This document shows, piece by piece, positions 35,536 through 46,303 of a stretch of 64,000 nucleotides of DNA; position 1 is the first letter of the stretch; every line of letters begins with the position of its first letter. This DNA comes from Dolomedes plantarius (lineage: Eukaryota; Arthropoda; Arachnida; Araneae; Dolomedidae), in contig OU015499.1 of assembly GCA_907164885.2 (NCBI GenBank), forward strand, positions 161,436,590 through 161,500,589. Direction: 5' to 3'. Under the pieces are notes generated by a model. It was not told where the DNA came from, ran no database searches, and saw only the letters and a program-made list of their open reading frames with translations. Made by a program: the position numbers and the translations under genes.

Positions 35536-36373
35536 TGTCACGAATAGTTATTCGTAACTTTATTAATTAGTTTCTTATTAATGCAGGCCCCCTTTTTTGT
35601 AACTATAAATAGGGTGATTATTGTTAAATAGCCTGAGTGGCGATCAACCCGCCAATATGGCAGCCTTTGGCGTTGGCCCAAGCTAACCATCGCGCCAAGT
35701 GGGCGCTAGGACAGGTTCCAGCAGAGAGAGTGAGTGACTGTTTTTTTTTCTCTGTCGTGAGGTGTCTCAAGGTGTTCCTAGGCTAGGCCTAAGAAGTTCC
35801 CACTTGGGGGGCAAAGTGAACATAATAATGTGTTTAATGTGAGTATTTTTTTGTATCATTACCATTTGACCATACCGATATTACTTTTGTGTTTGTTTAA
35901 ATGCGAATTTTAATAAATCTATTTCTTTTAACTATTCTGTGAGTCAGGCCATTCTTTTCTTTGTAAACTGTGCAGGCTATGTATTTTATTCTAGGTAAGT
36001 AGATCTATCACTTACTCTAATATACACAACGCATAAAGTTTTCCACTATACGGTTAGCCATCTTGTGCAATTTCATGGTTTATTATTTTCATAGTTAATC
36101 TTGTTATGCACGTTAGCATTAGTCTAATTTTGGCACATGGCCGCATGCTTCAGGTTACTGTGTAATCCTGTTGCATCTAAGTTAATTGATATGCATCTGT
36201 TTATCTACTCTCCTCAATAGTAATGTAAGTGTAGTGTAAGTCACCCAATCTAATTATTAATTCTTAACCTCTTTGATCCTCCACATTTTTAATTCCACAA
36301 TTAATGTTCCGTATCCCAGTTTGTTCGGTAACATATTAAATAACATCCCGTAACATATAAATATTCCATTACA
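35536..36373 (+). repeat. 5' LTR
   Basis: 838 bp, TG...CA ends. It contains a TATA-like ctataaatagg (about 35604-35614) that could drive transcription and AATAAA (35912-35917) as a likely polyadenylation signal. An inverted pair cgaatagttattcg lies at its start. Confidence 0.95.
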
Positions 36374-36375
36374 TA

Positions 36376-36393
36376 TGGAGCCGCGTACCAGCT
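36376..36393 (+). other. Probable primer-binding site
   Basis: Two bases after the 5' LTR comes tggagccgcgtaccagct. A TGG start here is the usual complement of a tRNA CCA end. I cannot name the tRNA from memory with confidence. Confidence 0.6.
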
Positions 36394-36752
36394 CTGAGTT
36401 AATTGCAAATAGTAATTTATGTTTGGTGTGGTTCCCTGACTCAAGAATAGTATTTTTTTTTAGTTTTGTGTAAATTTGTATCTATACTAAATTGGAAATG
36501 TTTATTAAATTTTGTTAACACGCTCAACCAGTGTTTTAGTATCTGTGAGTCATTTTACCTATTTATTGAATTCATATTTATTATAGCGTGTGTAATTATG
36601 TATGCATTTCGAATCTATTTTGCTTGTAACTAGTAAGTGTCGTATTTTTCATAAGTATATGCACATGTCACCTATCATTTTTATTTGTCGTATTATGTGT
36701 TATTTTAATATTTAAAATATTACTTGAAGAAAGCTAAACCTACCGTTTTTTT

Positions 36753-38132
36753 TTGTTTCTTTCACTGCTGACTTATTTTTATTCCCTCGCCTGTGTTAGT
36801 CATAACTTGTTTAGCCTTATGCCTAGATCAAATAATAGTATGATGGCTAATTCACATCCTTTTCAAATTAATATTGCTCCATGGGATGGCGACCATGAAA
36901 CATTTAATTTGTTTAAACATCAGGTAACTCAAGTCTCAAACTTAAATAAATGGTCGGCAACGCACACCGCTGCATTTATAAAATCCAAACTGATCGGTGC
37001 TGCGTTAAAGTTTGTGAGCTCATCCCAAGACCTGTTGCAGTCTGATGACCCAAACGTAGTGCTTAATGAACTCAGTGATTTTTTTCTGGATAAGGAGGAG
37101 TGCACTAATTATGCATGTGTGACGTTAAATTTGCTACCAGGTGAATCTGTAAAAAACTTTTTGTATAGACTGTCTCAGCACATAACAAAACTCTATCCAC
37201 AAATCAAGGATAGGAATACCATCGATTCATTGAAATTTGTACAATTGATGGCTGCTTTACCCTCTTCAATTAAAACTCAGCTTTTAAAAGAGGATGTAAA
37301 GGAGTTTTCTATTGCTGTAAGGAGAGCTCAAACACTTCAATCCATTGACTCTCATATAACTGGTGCTTCAAATTCTGAAGCAGTGGATAGTAGTGCTGAA
37401 GTCTTTTTGTTAAAGCAGGAAATGTCAGATCTGAAACAAAAACTTGAGGTTTTAGACCAGGGATCAAGTTCCCAGTGTACGAAAAATGACTCGCAGATAG
37501 TGTCTAGTGTAAGCCCACAAAAATGTAATTATGTAAAAAATAATGTGAGCTATAAATATAATAACAGGGTACGTCATAATAATGCTAATAATAGTAAGTT
37601 CAAGCCTAAGCAGAGAATGGTCTGTCAATTTTGTGAGAAGGCAGGGCATACTGCCAAGAATTGTTTCAAACTAAAGCATGCCTTGCAAAATCAGTCAAAT
37701 AAGCACCCTCGAAGAAATAATGTAAATAATAATGGCAGATCTAATTCATATAGAAGTCATAATCGCAGTAATTATATGTCTGATCTTAATCCAAATGCTG
37801 CTTCCTATAATGGTAATTTTGAACTCTCAATGACAGCTGATGTACCTGATGGTGTCAATTCTCAACTTTTACCTCATCCATCAGTTAATGACTCCTTTGA
37901 CTATAATGTAAACCCTCAGAGTGAACCTATAATAGCTAAAACTGTTGCTACTCAAACCAACTGTGTAATTAGAATGCAGAGTCATGCTAATACACAGACT
38001 GAGTTTAGTGAAGCTTCTAATAATGATAATATCTTACATCTTAATTTTAATGTGTCAACCAGAAATCCTGTACTTCCATTAATTGAATTAAAAATTAACA
38101 ATTTTAACTGTAATGCATTAATTGACACATGA
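36753..38132 (+). CDS. Gag polyprotein of the LTR element
   Basis: 459 codons. The first ATG is at 36753, but a second at 36819 (MPRSNNSMMAN) gives a more usual start. The gag capsid-like region comes first (FQINIAPWDGDHETFNLFKH). A coiled-coil-prone stretch follows (about residues 216-240), then a basic, Asn-rich region and one CCHC zinc knuckle, CQFCEKAGHTAKNC (residues 291-304), which binds RNA. The frame ends at TGA 38130-38132, directly after the aspartate-threonine of the protease active-site motif. The pol frame continues in the same register, so the element seems to have had one gag-pol frame, now interrupted. Confidence 0.9.
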   Translation: MFLSLLTYFYSLACVSHNLFSLMPRSNNSMMANSHPFQINIAPWDGDHETFNLFKHQVTQVSNLNKWSATHTAAFIKSKLIGAALKFVSSSQDLLQSDDPNVVLNELSDFFLDKEECTNYACVTLNLLPGESVKNFLYRLSQHITKLYPQIKDRNTIDSLKFVQLMAALPSSIKTQLLKEDVKEFSIAVRRAQTLQSIDSHITGASNSEAVDSSAEVFLLKQEMSDLKQKLEVLDQGSSSQCTKNDSQIVSSVSPQKCNYVKNNVSYKYNNRVRHNNANNSKFKPKQRMVCQFCEKAGHTAKNCFKLKHALQNQSNKHPRRNNVNNNGRSNSYRSHNRSNYMSDLNPNAASYNGNFELSMTADVPDGVNSQLLPHPSVNDSFDYNVNPQSEPIIAKTVATQTNCVIRMQSHANTQTEFSEASNNDNILHLNFNVSTRNPVLPLIELKINNFNCNALIDT

Positions 38133-41100
38133 TCTTCCATCTCTTTGATCGATAGTGAGTTCTTTTACAAAAACAAGGACAGTTTACATTATAAAAATAT
38201 TTCTAGAAGTGTTGTCATATCAACACTTAACTCTAAAATCCATTTCTCGGCTTGTATAATCTTAACATTTAAAATTCAAAACAAATTTTTCAAACAGTCT
38301 TTCTTTGTCACTGATATTCAGGACAAACAATTTTCATTCTTGCTTGGCTATGACTTCATTAATGCTAATAGGGTTATCTTAGATACCCCTGTAAAATCTG
38401 TAAAAATTAATGATATTACTGTACCTTTATTACCCGAAAATCAACAAAATGTGGTGTCTGAAATTAATAACAATGCTAACTGTGGAAATAAATGTAGTAA
38501 TTCTGTACATTGTGTAAAAAACTGTATTGTGACCAGCTCACCTAATACATTACCTGATAATACTGTAAAAGTAATTCAAAAAACCATTGTACCACCTAAT
38601 GAAAGTAAATATGTACAGGTGGGTGCTAAGATACATAGTAATGATAATGTCAACAACTACTTTATGTTTGAACCTTCAAACCATAATAATATTATTGTAT
38701 ATCCATCAGTTCATGAGTATATTAATCAAGGCAAAGATTTAAATTTTTTTATATGTATAAGTAATGTGTCTAATGCCTCAGTACATCTCAATAAAAATAT
38801 GGCAGTTGGCAGACTGCAGAATGCACTGATTGAAAATGATCATGTATCTAATTTAAACAAACATGAGTGTTCGTTGTTATGCACAAATTCAAATACTTCT
38901 GAACAATGCAATCTCATGTATAATACTAATGATACTTATGAATCAGTTAATGTAATTCAACCATCTGGTGAAATGTTAGAGGCTAGACGTAAGGAATTTT
39001 CTGTTACTAATTTTGACTTAAATCATTTATCACAGTGTCAAAGACAATCTCTGTCCACCATGTTAAGTGATAATTTTGCAGCTTTTTCTGCATCTCTCAG
39101 CACTCTTGGTCACACCGATAAAATAATTCCTAAATTGAACTTTTCTCATGATTTCCCTGTCAAAACTCTCCCATTCCCAATTCCCCAATCTTTGCAAACT
39201 GAAGCAAAGAGGCAATTAGAGGAACTTCAGGCAGCTGGAATCATAGAGAGGTGTGTATCTGAGTGGGCTTGTCCCATGCTTCTGGTCAAGAAGAAGCCTG
39301 ACTCTTCTGGTCATGTTGCTTTCAGATTAGCTTTGGATCTGAGACTAATTAACCAAATTATCCAGAACTCGTCTTACCCTCTACCTAAAATCCAGGATAT
39401 AATCTCAGCCATGGCTCAGTTTAAATATTTTTCTTCTGTTGATCTTAAGAATGCTTATCATCAAATTAATTTACCTCAGGAATATCATGATAAGTTAACC
39501 TTCACTACAATGTGGGGATCCTTTCGTTACAAAAGATTGGTGTTTGGGTTGAAGACTGCAGCTTCAATTTTCCAGGCACTAATTGATTCTGTAATAGAAG
39601 AATCCAAATTGTCTGGTGTGTTTGCATACCAAGATGATATTGTCATTTGTAGTAATTCTTTTGAGGAAACTTCTCTTAAGCTTAAAACCTTATTCAATCT
39701 GTTCATTAAATATAACTTAACTGCTTGTCCTCAGAAATGTACTTTTCACACAGAAGAAATCAATTATCTAGGTTTCAAAATAGCTCATGGTAAAATTTTT
39801 CCAGTGTCTACCAATATCCAAAAAATCACTGCTTTTGAACCTCCTAAAACCAAGAAACATCTTAAACGCTTTATTGGGTTATGTGGATATTATCGACATT
39901 TAATACCTAAATATGCTCAGCTCATGTACCCATTAAATGTGATGACTTCACCATCTGTTCCCCTCAAATGGGATTCTGAAGAACTACAGGCTTTTCAACA
40001 GCTCCAAGCCATTTTTTTCAAGGCACCTTTTGTTATCCAGCCAGACTGGAGTGCCAGTTTTTATATCAATACTGATGCTTCTAAGCAAGCAATTTCTGCT
40101 GTTTTGCTTCAGAAAGTAAATAACCAGTTCCACCCAATCTCATACTTCAGCAAGACTTTGAATAAAGCCGAATCTAATTATCCAGCAATAAAACTGGAGT
40201 TAATGGCAATTGTGAAAGCTTGTGAAGCCTTTCGACACTACCTTTATAACCGTCATTTCCATATTTTGTCTGACTCCAAATCTCTTAAGCATTACAGGAA
40301 GACTAGTTCTCCTGCCAACCTCATAACTAGGTGGTTAATGACTTTAAGTGAGTACACTTTCACTTTTTCCCATATACCTGGTAAACAAAATTTTATGCCT
40401 GATTATTTATCCAGTGAACCTAATGTTGTCACTCAAACACTTGAATCTCATCCTGAAATCTTACAATCAAATGAAATTTTGCCTTGTATAAATCATGAAT
40501 CCATTAATACTCATACTGTGAATAATAGCTCTAATTGTAATGTGGTGCAATCTGGTAATCATAAGTCTGTAAATAATTCCTTGGTTGAGCCTGTTAATAG
40601 GTATGGTCATGGTAAAGAAGAAACTCACAAGTTTTTACCATCTTTTTTATGTAAATCTAATAATGTGTTTTATATTGATAATAGTGTAAATGATAACCAG
40701 GGCACACTGAATAAGCAAATAGTTTTTGAAAAGGTCTTAAGGTTGACAACTGTGCAAAATAGTCTATTAAATGAAATAACACCAGGGGAGGTATTGTCTG
40801 CACAAATTAAAGATAAAAAGCTTGGTCCCATTTATAATAAGATTATAAATCATGGAAGTTCTGATGACAGACAGTTTGTAATCGACAAAGACTCTATGGT
40901 CCTCATGACTACAAAGGATGGTCACCATGGGGAGAGGATTTGTCTACCTGAGTCCTTACTTAATAAGGCCATTGGAATTGCTCACACTATTCATTTAGGT
41001 GTTGCAAAAACATTCCAGCTTGTGGCCAAAAGATATTTCTTTACTGGTCTGTTTCAGAAGGTCAAGCAATTTATCAGAAATTGTTCAACTTGTGCTACCA

Positions 41101-41879
41101 CCAAGAATTTAAACATACATAAAGCTCCACTTCAGGCTAGTCCCATTCCTGAAAGGCCTTTGCAGATAGTATCCATGGATATCCTAGGCCCATTTGAAAA
41201 TAATGTGTTTGTGCTTAATATTGTGGATCATTTTTATCGCCATCTTCAACTGTATCCCCTAAGCAGGATCAAGGCAAATGATGTGGTAGAAGCTTTATTT
41301 AATTACATCAATATTTTTGGTCGTCCTGAGACATTGTTAACTGATAATGGTACTCAATTTACCTCTGCTGTATTTAATACCTTCACTGAAAAGTTTGGCA
41401 TTCAGTTAAAGCATTCAACTGTTTACCACCCTGAAGCAAATGCAATTTCAGAAAGGGTAAATAGATCCATTAAAAACACCATTTATGCCTTACAAAAATC
41501 TGGAGTGTCACTAAGACATGCTCTCGCCTTACATTGTGCAATATATAATTCTTCAATTCACCCTGCCACTAAGGCATCACCTAATCTTGTGCATTTTGGA
41601 AGGGCACTTCCTTTAATAACTGATACATTTAACTTTGATTGTAATATGCCTCATCTTGATGTATCTCATTATGTCCAGAACTTGTGTGATACCACTGCAA
41701 CATTGATGCAGCAAACCTTTGAAAACTTAAAATCTGCCCAAAATAGCCAAAATAATAAAGTTAATGCCAAAAGACATCTACGTAAGTTTTCTGTTGGTGA
41801 CACAGTATACCTTAAGTCGCCAAATAAATTCAATTCAAAATATAAGGGTCCATATGTTGTAAAAAAAGGTTATTTCTAA
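38133..41879 (+). CDS. Pol polyprotein (protease remainder, RT, RNase H, integrase)
   Basis: Same reading register as gag, with no stop for about 1250 codons. Residue numbers count from the first ATG at 38145. After the protease remainder and an Asn-rich linker comes reverse transcriptase, with FSSVDLKNAYHQI and the catalytic YQDD at about 495-498 (Q instead of the commoner L, V or I). RNase H follows, with INTDASKQAI near 640 and ILSDSKSLKHY. Integrase has an HHCC zinc region (H947 to CSTC near 983) and the catalytic D near 1011, D1067 (TDNGTQF) and E1103 (SERVNRS), spaced as DD35E. A GPY/F-type YKGPYVVKK closes the frame before a premature stop at 41877-41879. Confidence 0.92.
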   Translation, partial: SSISLIDSEFFYKNKDSLHYKNISRSVVISTLNSKIHFSACIILTFKIQNKFFKQSFFVTDIQDKQFSFLLGYDFINANRVILDTPVKSVKINDITVPLLPENQQNVVSEINNNANCGNKCSNSVHCVKNCIVTSSPNTLPDNTVKVIQKTIVPPNESKYVQVGAKIHSNDNVNNYFMFEPSNHNNIIVYPSVHEYINQGKDLNFFICISNVSNASVHLNKNMAVGRLQNALIENDHVSNLNKHECSLLCTNSNTSEQCNLMYNTNDTYESVNVIQPSGEMLEARRKEFSVTNFDLNHLSQCQRQSLSTMLSDNFAAFSASLSTLGHTDKIIPKLNFSHDFPVKTLPFPIPQSLQTEAKRQLEELQAAGIIERCVSEWACPMLLVKKKPDSSGHVAFRLALDLRLINQIIQNSSYPLPKIQDIISAMAQFKYFSSVDLKNAYHQINLPQEYHDKLTFTTMWGSFRYKRLVFGLKTAASIFQALIDSVIEESKLSGVFAYQDDIVICSNSFEETSLKLKTLFNLFIKYNLTACPQKCTFHTEEINYLGFKIAHGKIFPVSTNIQKITAFEPPKTKKHLKRFIGLCGYYRHLIPKYAQLMYPLNVMTSPSVPLKWDSEELQAFQQLQAIFFKAPFVIQPDWSASFYINTDASKQAISAVLLQKVNNQFHPISYFSKTLNKAESNYPAIKLELMAIVKACEAFRHYLYNRHFHILSDSKSLKHYRKTSSPANLITRWLMTLSEYTFTFSHIPGKQNFMPDYLSSEPNVVTQTLESHPEILQSNEILPCINHESINTHTVNNSSNCNVVQSGNHKSVNNSLVEPVNRYGHGKEETHKFLPSFLCKSNNVFYIDNSVNDNQGTLNKQIVFEKVLRLTTVQNSLLNEITPGEVLSAQIKDKKLGPIYNKIINHGSSDDRQFVIDKDSMVLMTTKDGHHGERICLPESLLNKAIGIAHTIHLGVAKTFQLVAKRYFFTGLFQKVKQFIRNCSTCATTKNLNIHKAPLQASPIPERPLQIVSMDILGPFENNVFVLNIVDHFYRHLQLYPLSRIKANDVVEALFNYINIFGRPETLLTDNGTQFTSAVFNTFTEKFGIQLKHSTVYHPEANAISERVNRSIKNTIYALQKSGVSLRHALALHCAIYNSSIHPATKASPNLVHFGRALPLITDTFNFDCNMPHLDVSHYVQNLCDTTATLMQQTFENLKSAQNSQNNKVNAKRHLRKFSVGDTVYLKSPNKFNSKYKGPYVVKKGYF

Positions 41880-42207
41880 AACTGTTATGCTTATTCAAGA
41901 GTGTGAAAATCCTAATGCACCTCTACTAAGGAGACACATAAACCTTCTTTTCTGGGCTCCACCCAGACAAACTAATGTTAACTTGTGCGATAATTATTGT
42001 TCGAGTCCTTTGGTCTCACCTCTTCCAGAATCTACTATCCAAGAACAGGATCCTGATGTCTCTCCTGTGGTTGAACAGCGTGAAACGCTTCTAGCTGACC
42101 AAAGTCAACATGTAGCAGATATAAGTGATGATGTTCCTGTGGTACCTGTTGTCTCGCCACCCCAGAGATACAACTTGCGTCCCCGTGAGAAGATTGTCTC
42201 CTCATAA
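41868..42207 (+). pseudogene. Out-of-frame C-terminal part of pol
   Basis: Immediately after the frame above stops, the +1 frame continues with LIQECENPNAPLLRRHINLL and ends in a YNLRPRE-type tail, which is common at the C-terminus of gypsy Pol. The switch falls at a run of seven A followed by GG (41861-41869), suggesting a single-base insertion. It would remove only the extreme integrase tail. Confidence 0.8.
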
Positions 42208-43185
42208 TCCTCACAAGTCCTTTTTATTGTTAAGCTACTTAATAGTTCCTGTTCCTCACCAGATGATAATCACTCAGGTTACAAGTATTATTATGTGCAA
42301 CTGGATATCTACACACTCATTATGTGCCTTTCTGTTTGTCTTGTTTGCTTTACATAATTTTGTACAGGCACAATTGCTCTCATTATTTATGTGTATGGTC
42401 ATTTCTATTATTATTTATGTGTATGGTCAATTTTTTTTAAGAACATATGTTTAATTTTTAATCCCTTGATGGACAATTTTGTATGAAACATTCTTTTAAA
42501 TCAATTTGTCTTTTTGCCTTACCTATGAACCAATACTCTGTGCCAATATTGCACATTTTTGTGACCTTGATTCACAATAATTTAATAAGTAGGCTGGCCA
42601 CCTATCTTTATTATGGGAGATACTTAGAGAAATGCTGTAAATGCTTAAATGCATTCTGGTAATTAAGAATACCTTAAGTTAACCAATTTGTTTGCTCCAT
42701 TAGTGTGTGCCAGTGCACGGGTACTCACTTCACCTTTTCATTTATGGAGTGCAGCACTGTTCTGCTTTATGGTTAACGTGTCATGTAATTGACTGACCTT
42801 GTTGTGTTGACTATTGTCACACTAGGTTTCTGCAGCAACTCCCTAACTTTTAATATCATGCAAACATGTTACTGTCCCTGCATGTTGTGTTCAAATTTTA
42901 ATTGAGTAAGGCTTATGTATAATGTATTTTGACCATTGTCAAAATTTTGATCAATATTTGTAATATACTCATATGTCGAGCAAAAGTTTTTGTTGAATAC
43001 TCACACACCCATTTTTTATGCTGTATACCTAAGCTGATTTCTGTATCTTGACTGTACTGGGCCAAACAACCAATAGTACTAGCTTTTGTGTTATAACAGA
43101 TTAATTTAAACTTTTTCTTGCCAACTTGTGGTTAGGCCTGCGCAACCTAACTACAGGTCTGTAGGAAGTATTTTTTTTTTCTCGT
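42208..43185 (+). other. LTR element 3' non-coding region
   Basis: About 1 kb between pol and the 3' LTR. A 109-codon frame (42125-42454) overlaps the pol tail and has a hydrophobic stretch, but lacks cysteine pairs, a cleavage site or length expected for an envelope protein. I treat it as non-coding. Confidence 0.6.
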
Positions 43186-43187
43186 TA

Positions 43188-43197
43188 ATGGGGAGGA
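43188..43197 (+). other. Polypurine tract
   Basis: atggggagga lies directly before the 3' LTR, the expected plus-strand primer position. Confidence 0.8.
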
Positions 43198-44036
43198 TGT
43201 CACGAATAGTTATTCGTAACTTTATTAATTAGTTTCTTATTAATGCAGGCCCCCTTTTTTGTAACTATAAATAGGGTGATTATTGTTAAATAGCCTGAGT
43301 GGCGATCAACCCGCCAATATGGCAGCCTTTGGCGTTGGCCCAAGCTAACCATCGCGCCAAGTGGGCGCTAGGACAGGTTCCAGCAGAGAGAGTGAGTGAC
43401 TGTTTTTTTTTTCTCTGTTGTGAGGTGTCTCAAGGTGTTCCTAGGCTAGGCCTAAGAAGTTCCCACGTGGGGGGCAAAGTGAACATAATAATGTGTTTAA
43501 TGTGAGTATTTTTTTGTATCATTACCATTTGACCATACCGATATTACTTTTGTGTTTGTTTAAATGCGAATTTTAATAAATCTATTTCTTTTAACTATTC
43601 TGTGAGTCAGGCCATTCTTTTCTTTGTAAACTGTGCAGGCTATGTATTTTATTCTAGGTATGTAGATCTATCACTTACTCTAATATACACAACGCATAAA
43701 GTTTTCCACTATACGGTTAGCCATCTTGTGCAATTTCATGGTTTATTATTTTCATAGTTAATCTTGTTATGCACGTTAGCATTAGTCTAATTTTAGCACA
43801 TGGCCGCATGCTTCTGGTTACTGTGTAATCCTGTTGCATCTAAGTTAATTGATATGCATCTGTTTATCTACTCTCCTCAATAGTAATGTAAGTGTAGTGT
43901 AAGTCACCCAATCTAATTATTAATTCTTAACCTCTTTGATCCTCCACATTTTTAATTCCACAATTAATGTTCCGTATCCCAGTTTGTTCGGTAACATATT
44001 AAATAACATCCCGTAACATATAAATATTCCATTACA
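43198..44036 (+). repeat. 3' LTR
   Basis: 839 bp. Differs from the 5' LTR at five bases by eye (for example cccacttgg to cccacgtgg, ggtaagtag to ggtatgtag) and by one extra T in a T run. TSD gcttt follows. Confidence 0.95.
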
Positions 44037-44288
44037 GCTTTCTGTAATTAATAGTTTAATAAAACCCCACCGGTATAAAACGAGAGTGATCTGAGGATAT
44101 CTAAATTTTATGTTTTATTTATATTTTTATGACACTATGAAATTATAAAAAAGGATAAAATTTTCAATCCCATTTTGCCGCCCCCCGGGGCAGTTGACCC
44201 CCCTCAATCCGGTACTAGCCCTTTATAGTTGAAAATTATATTAAAGAGGTAAAATATTCTTACGGTCTGATTTGGGAAAAAGAAAAAT

Positions 44289-44715
44289 TTGATATCCGCC
44301 CATATGAATAATCTATTAGATATAGAACCCGTTAAAAAATCGGATGATATAAAACCTTTAAGAAATGTGTATGATAATTTAGAAATTCAAATCAGAACTT
44401 TAGAAAGTCTTACGGTTACCGCAGACTCATATGGCTGTTTATTCCGTCCCCTTCTACTTAAAGCAATACCAAATGGTTTAGTTCTAGAGTTTAACCGTAG
44501 AAAGAATTCAGAAAGTGAACCTTACGCCCGACCAGTGTTCGATGAGCGTAGATGAAAAAAAAAATTCATTAAGCAAAGCAGGCAGATGTTTAAAATACTT
44601 AACAAAGTACCATATTGCTTCAAAGTGTGAAAATAAAATAAAATGTAAAAATTACAATCGGGATAATCATAGCCGTTCGGAATCGGCGTTAAGCTGTAGG
44701 TCCCGGTCAAATTAG
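44289..44715 (+). pseudogene. BEL/Pao retrotransposon gag fragment (copy B)
   Basis: An 88-codon frame contains KSDDIKPLRNVYDNLEIQIR and TLESLTVTADSYGCLFRPLL, with PNGLVLEFNRRK following, matching the DUF1759 region of BEL/Pao gag. After a stop, a second frame (44515-44715) contains YLTKYHIASKCENKIKCKNY, a decayed double zinc knuckle of that family in which several cysteines are replaced. No other part of the element is nearby. Assignment is by motif recall only. Confidence 0.6.
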
Positions 44716-46029
44716 CCCTCGTGTAGCAAAAAATGAACATGTCTAAATATGCGTGTAATTTCAGAAGTAATGCACACTAAATTAGTTTTTTTATACCTAC
44801 TTGATTTATGACAATTTCTCTGGACAGTCCTTCTATATACTCCCCTGCTTCTCAAAGCAGAGTCCTAACATCTAGGAAATTATTCATTTCTTGCTGCATC
44901 CTACTTATTCATTTCTTGTTGCATGCTACTTTTGTTGAGTCCTCTAATGACTCGGGAAACGGCTGAGGTAAGCTCTGCTAAGGTTGAAAAGAGTTGACTG
45001 CAAATGTTTCAACAACAGTGCAAAGTCCAGGCATTTCTGTTTTTGCTCAGATGTCCAGCAGTGAGGAACCCACCGAGCACAGTGGACTTAATACGTGATC
45101 TTTGATCTTCTACACTCACATTACCCGAGACATGCAAATCCTTTTTAAAAATTGTCACTTCAACACAAACCACGTTATAAAACTTTCACAGATGCCTAAA
45201 TATTCATCTTGTCCTCAACAGGAAATGGCGAAATTTCTTTTATTGTATCATACTGGAAGAAATGACACCGTCTTGCATTACTTTTGAAAAGACCCTCTTA
45301 TCTTGCAAGATCCAGTAGAGTCCATTATTCAAGAGACGAGACTTGGTGTAACTTATGAACATTTGTCAAGAGATGAGTTCCAAATTAAAATTATACATTT
45401 CATACATAAAAAATTGAGACGATATCTAATATAGAAGCATAATTAGATGCTCCATGCGTCAAATACTATTTTGGCTGCACATTACGAAAAAACCCTTCTA
45501 ATAAAAGCTAAATTACTTTAAAATAATTAAAAGAGAGCCAAAAACGAAAATTAATTCAATCTCGATATGAAGCTATAAAATATTTATTTATATATTATAC
45601 ATATATATCTCATTTACAGAACACAGATGTACACAAAAGCAGTTAAATCTTAAAAATTTAACTTTCATATTAGGCAAAAAAAAACAGAAGTATTGCATAA
45701 GTAACATTTCAAGACACCCGTTGCGGCAGTGTAAACAGCAGTGACAAGTTTTTTACTCCAATCACTTGGGTAGAACAAGTATCCCATCAAGGATCATGGG
45801 TCGATACTGATAGCGTATTGAAGTATTTAAAAATATTTACAAAACAAGAGTAGTCATAAAACACTAAATTCCAAAATATAATTACGTGCGATATCACATT
45901 TAAATAAACACTGTCAAACCTGATTTTAAATTTCATTTTGAAGGATATTTTCCCCACGGTGGGACAAAAATTATGCTTCATACGATAGTAGAAAGTGGGT
46001 TATATACTTGAAAGCGTGGGGTGATACGC
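44716..46029. other. Non-coding, contains empty sites
   Basis: Collinear with the copy-A sequence between its transposon insertions. Empty sites for the two Tc1 elements (TA at 45444-45445 and about 45526) and for the 743-bp element (about 45825) lie here. No gene recognised. Confidence 0.6.
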
Positions 46030-46303
46030 TTTTAAAGCCCATTGATCTTTTCTCTCACACAGTGGGGACGAAAGATTTCTCTTCTGTGTGGGTACGATTA
46101 TTCTTTTTTACATGATCGAGTTCAGAAAACCTTTTCTTACATTTAGTGCACTCCAAAAGTCTTTCCTCGATGGACAAGGAGATGCGTTTTAAACTTCCCC
46201 TGGAAAGAAAATCTTTTGTCACATACACTGCATGCGAAAGGTTTCTCTCATACGTGGGTGCGGAGATGTGTATTTTTAAACAACCCTTCCCAAAAATCTT
46301 TTC
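46030..46303 (-). pseudogene. Decayed 3' fingers beyond the zinc-finger stop codon
   Basis: Past the stop at 46304-46306, finger-like sequence continues in other frames (for example ACTVCD-type units around 46200-46240 and RGKTFGV near 46160). A roughly 2-base loss in the last finger caused the stop. The same decayed tail is present in copy A, so it predates the duplication. Confidence 0.65.

Larger units (their letters stand above)
35536..44036 (+). mobile_element. Ty3/gypsy LTR retrotransposon, recent insertion (copy B only)
   Basis: Two LTRs (35536-36373 and 43198-44036) start TGTCACG and end ATTACA. They are flanked by the 5-base target duplication gcttt (35531-35535 and 44037-44041). 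Copy A has the empty site, gagtttactttctg (4094-4107), with one base different. I count 5 substitutions and one 1-base indel between the LTRs (about 0.6%), fewer than between the two genomic copies, so the insertion follows the duplication. Internal order is gag, protease, reverse transcriptase, RNase H, integrase with a GPY/F end, which is Ty3/gypsy. No env gene is seen. Confidence 0.96.
33418..44217 (-). mobile_element. hAT-type element (ZMYM1-like), copy B, split by an LTR retrotransposon
   Basis: Counterpart of 1819-4278. The left end is CAGTGCCGGATC at 33418 and the right end is at 44217 (complement TAGTACCGGATTGAGG, with one terminal base changed). The 8.5-kb LTR element 35536-44036 is nested inside it, so about 2.3 kb of hAT sequence remains. 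Confidence 0.75.

Noticed and set aside
42125..42454. Hydrophobic frame considered as an envelope gene
   Set aside because: It overlaps the pol tail and is short, without paired cysteines, a furin-like site or a glycoprotein layout.
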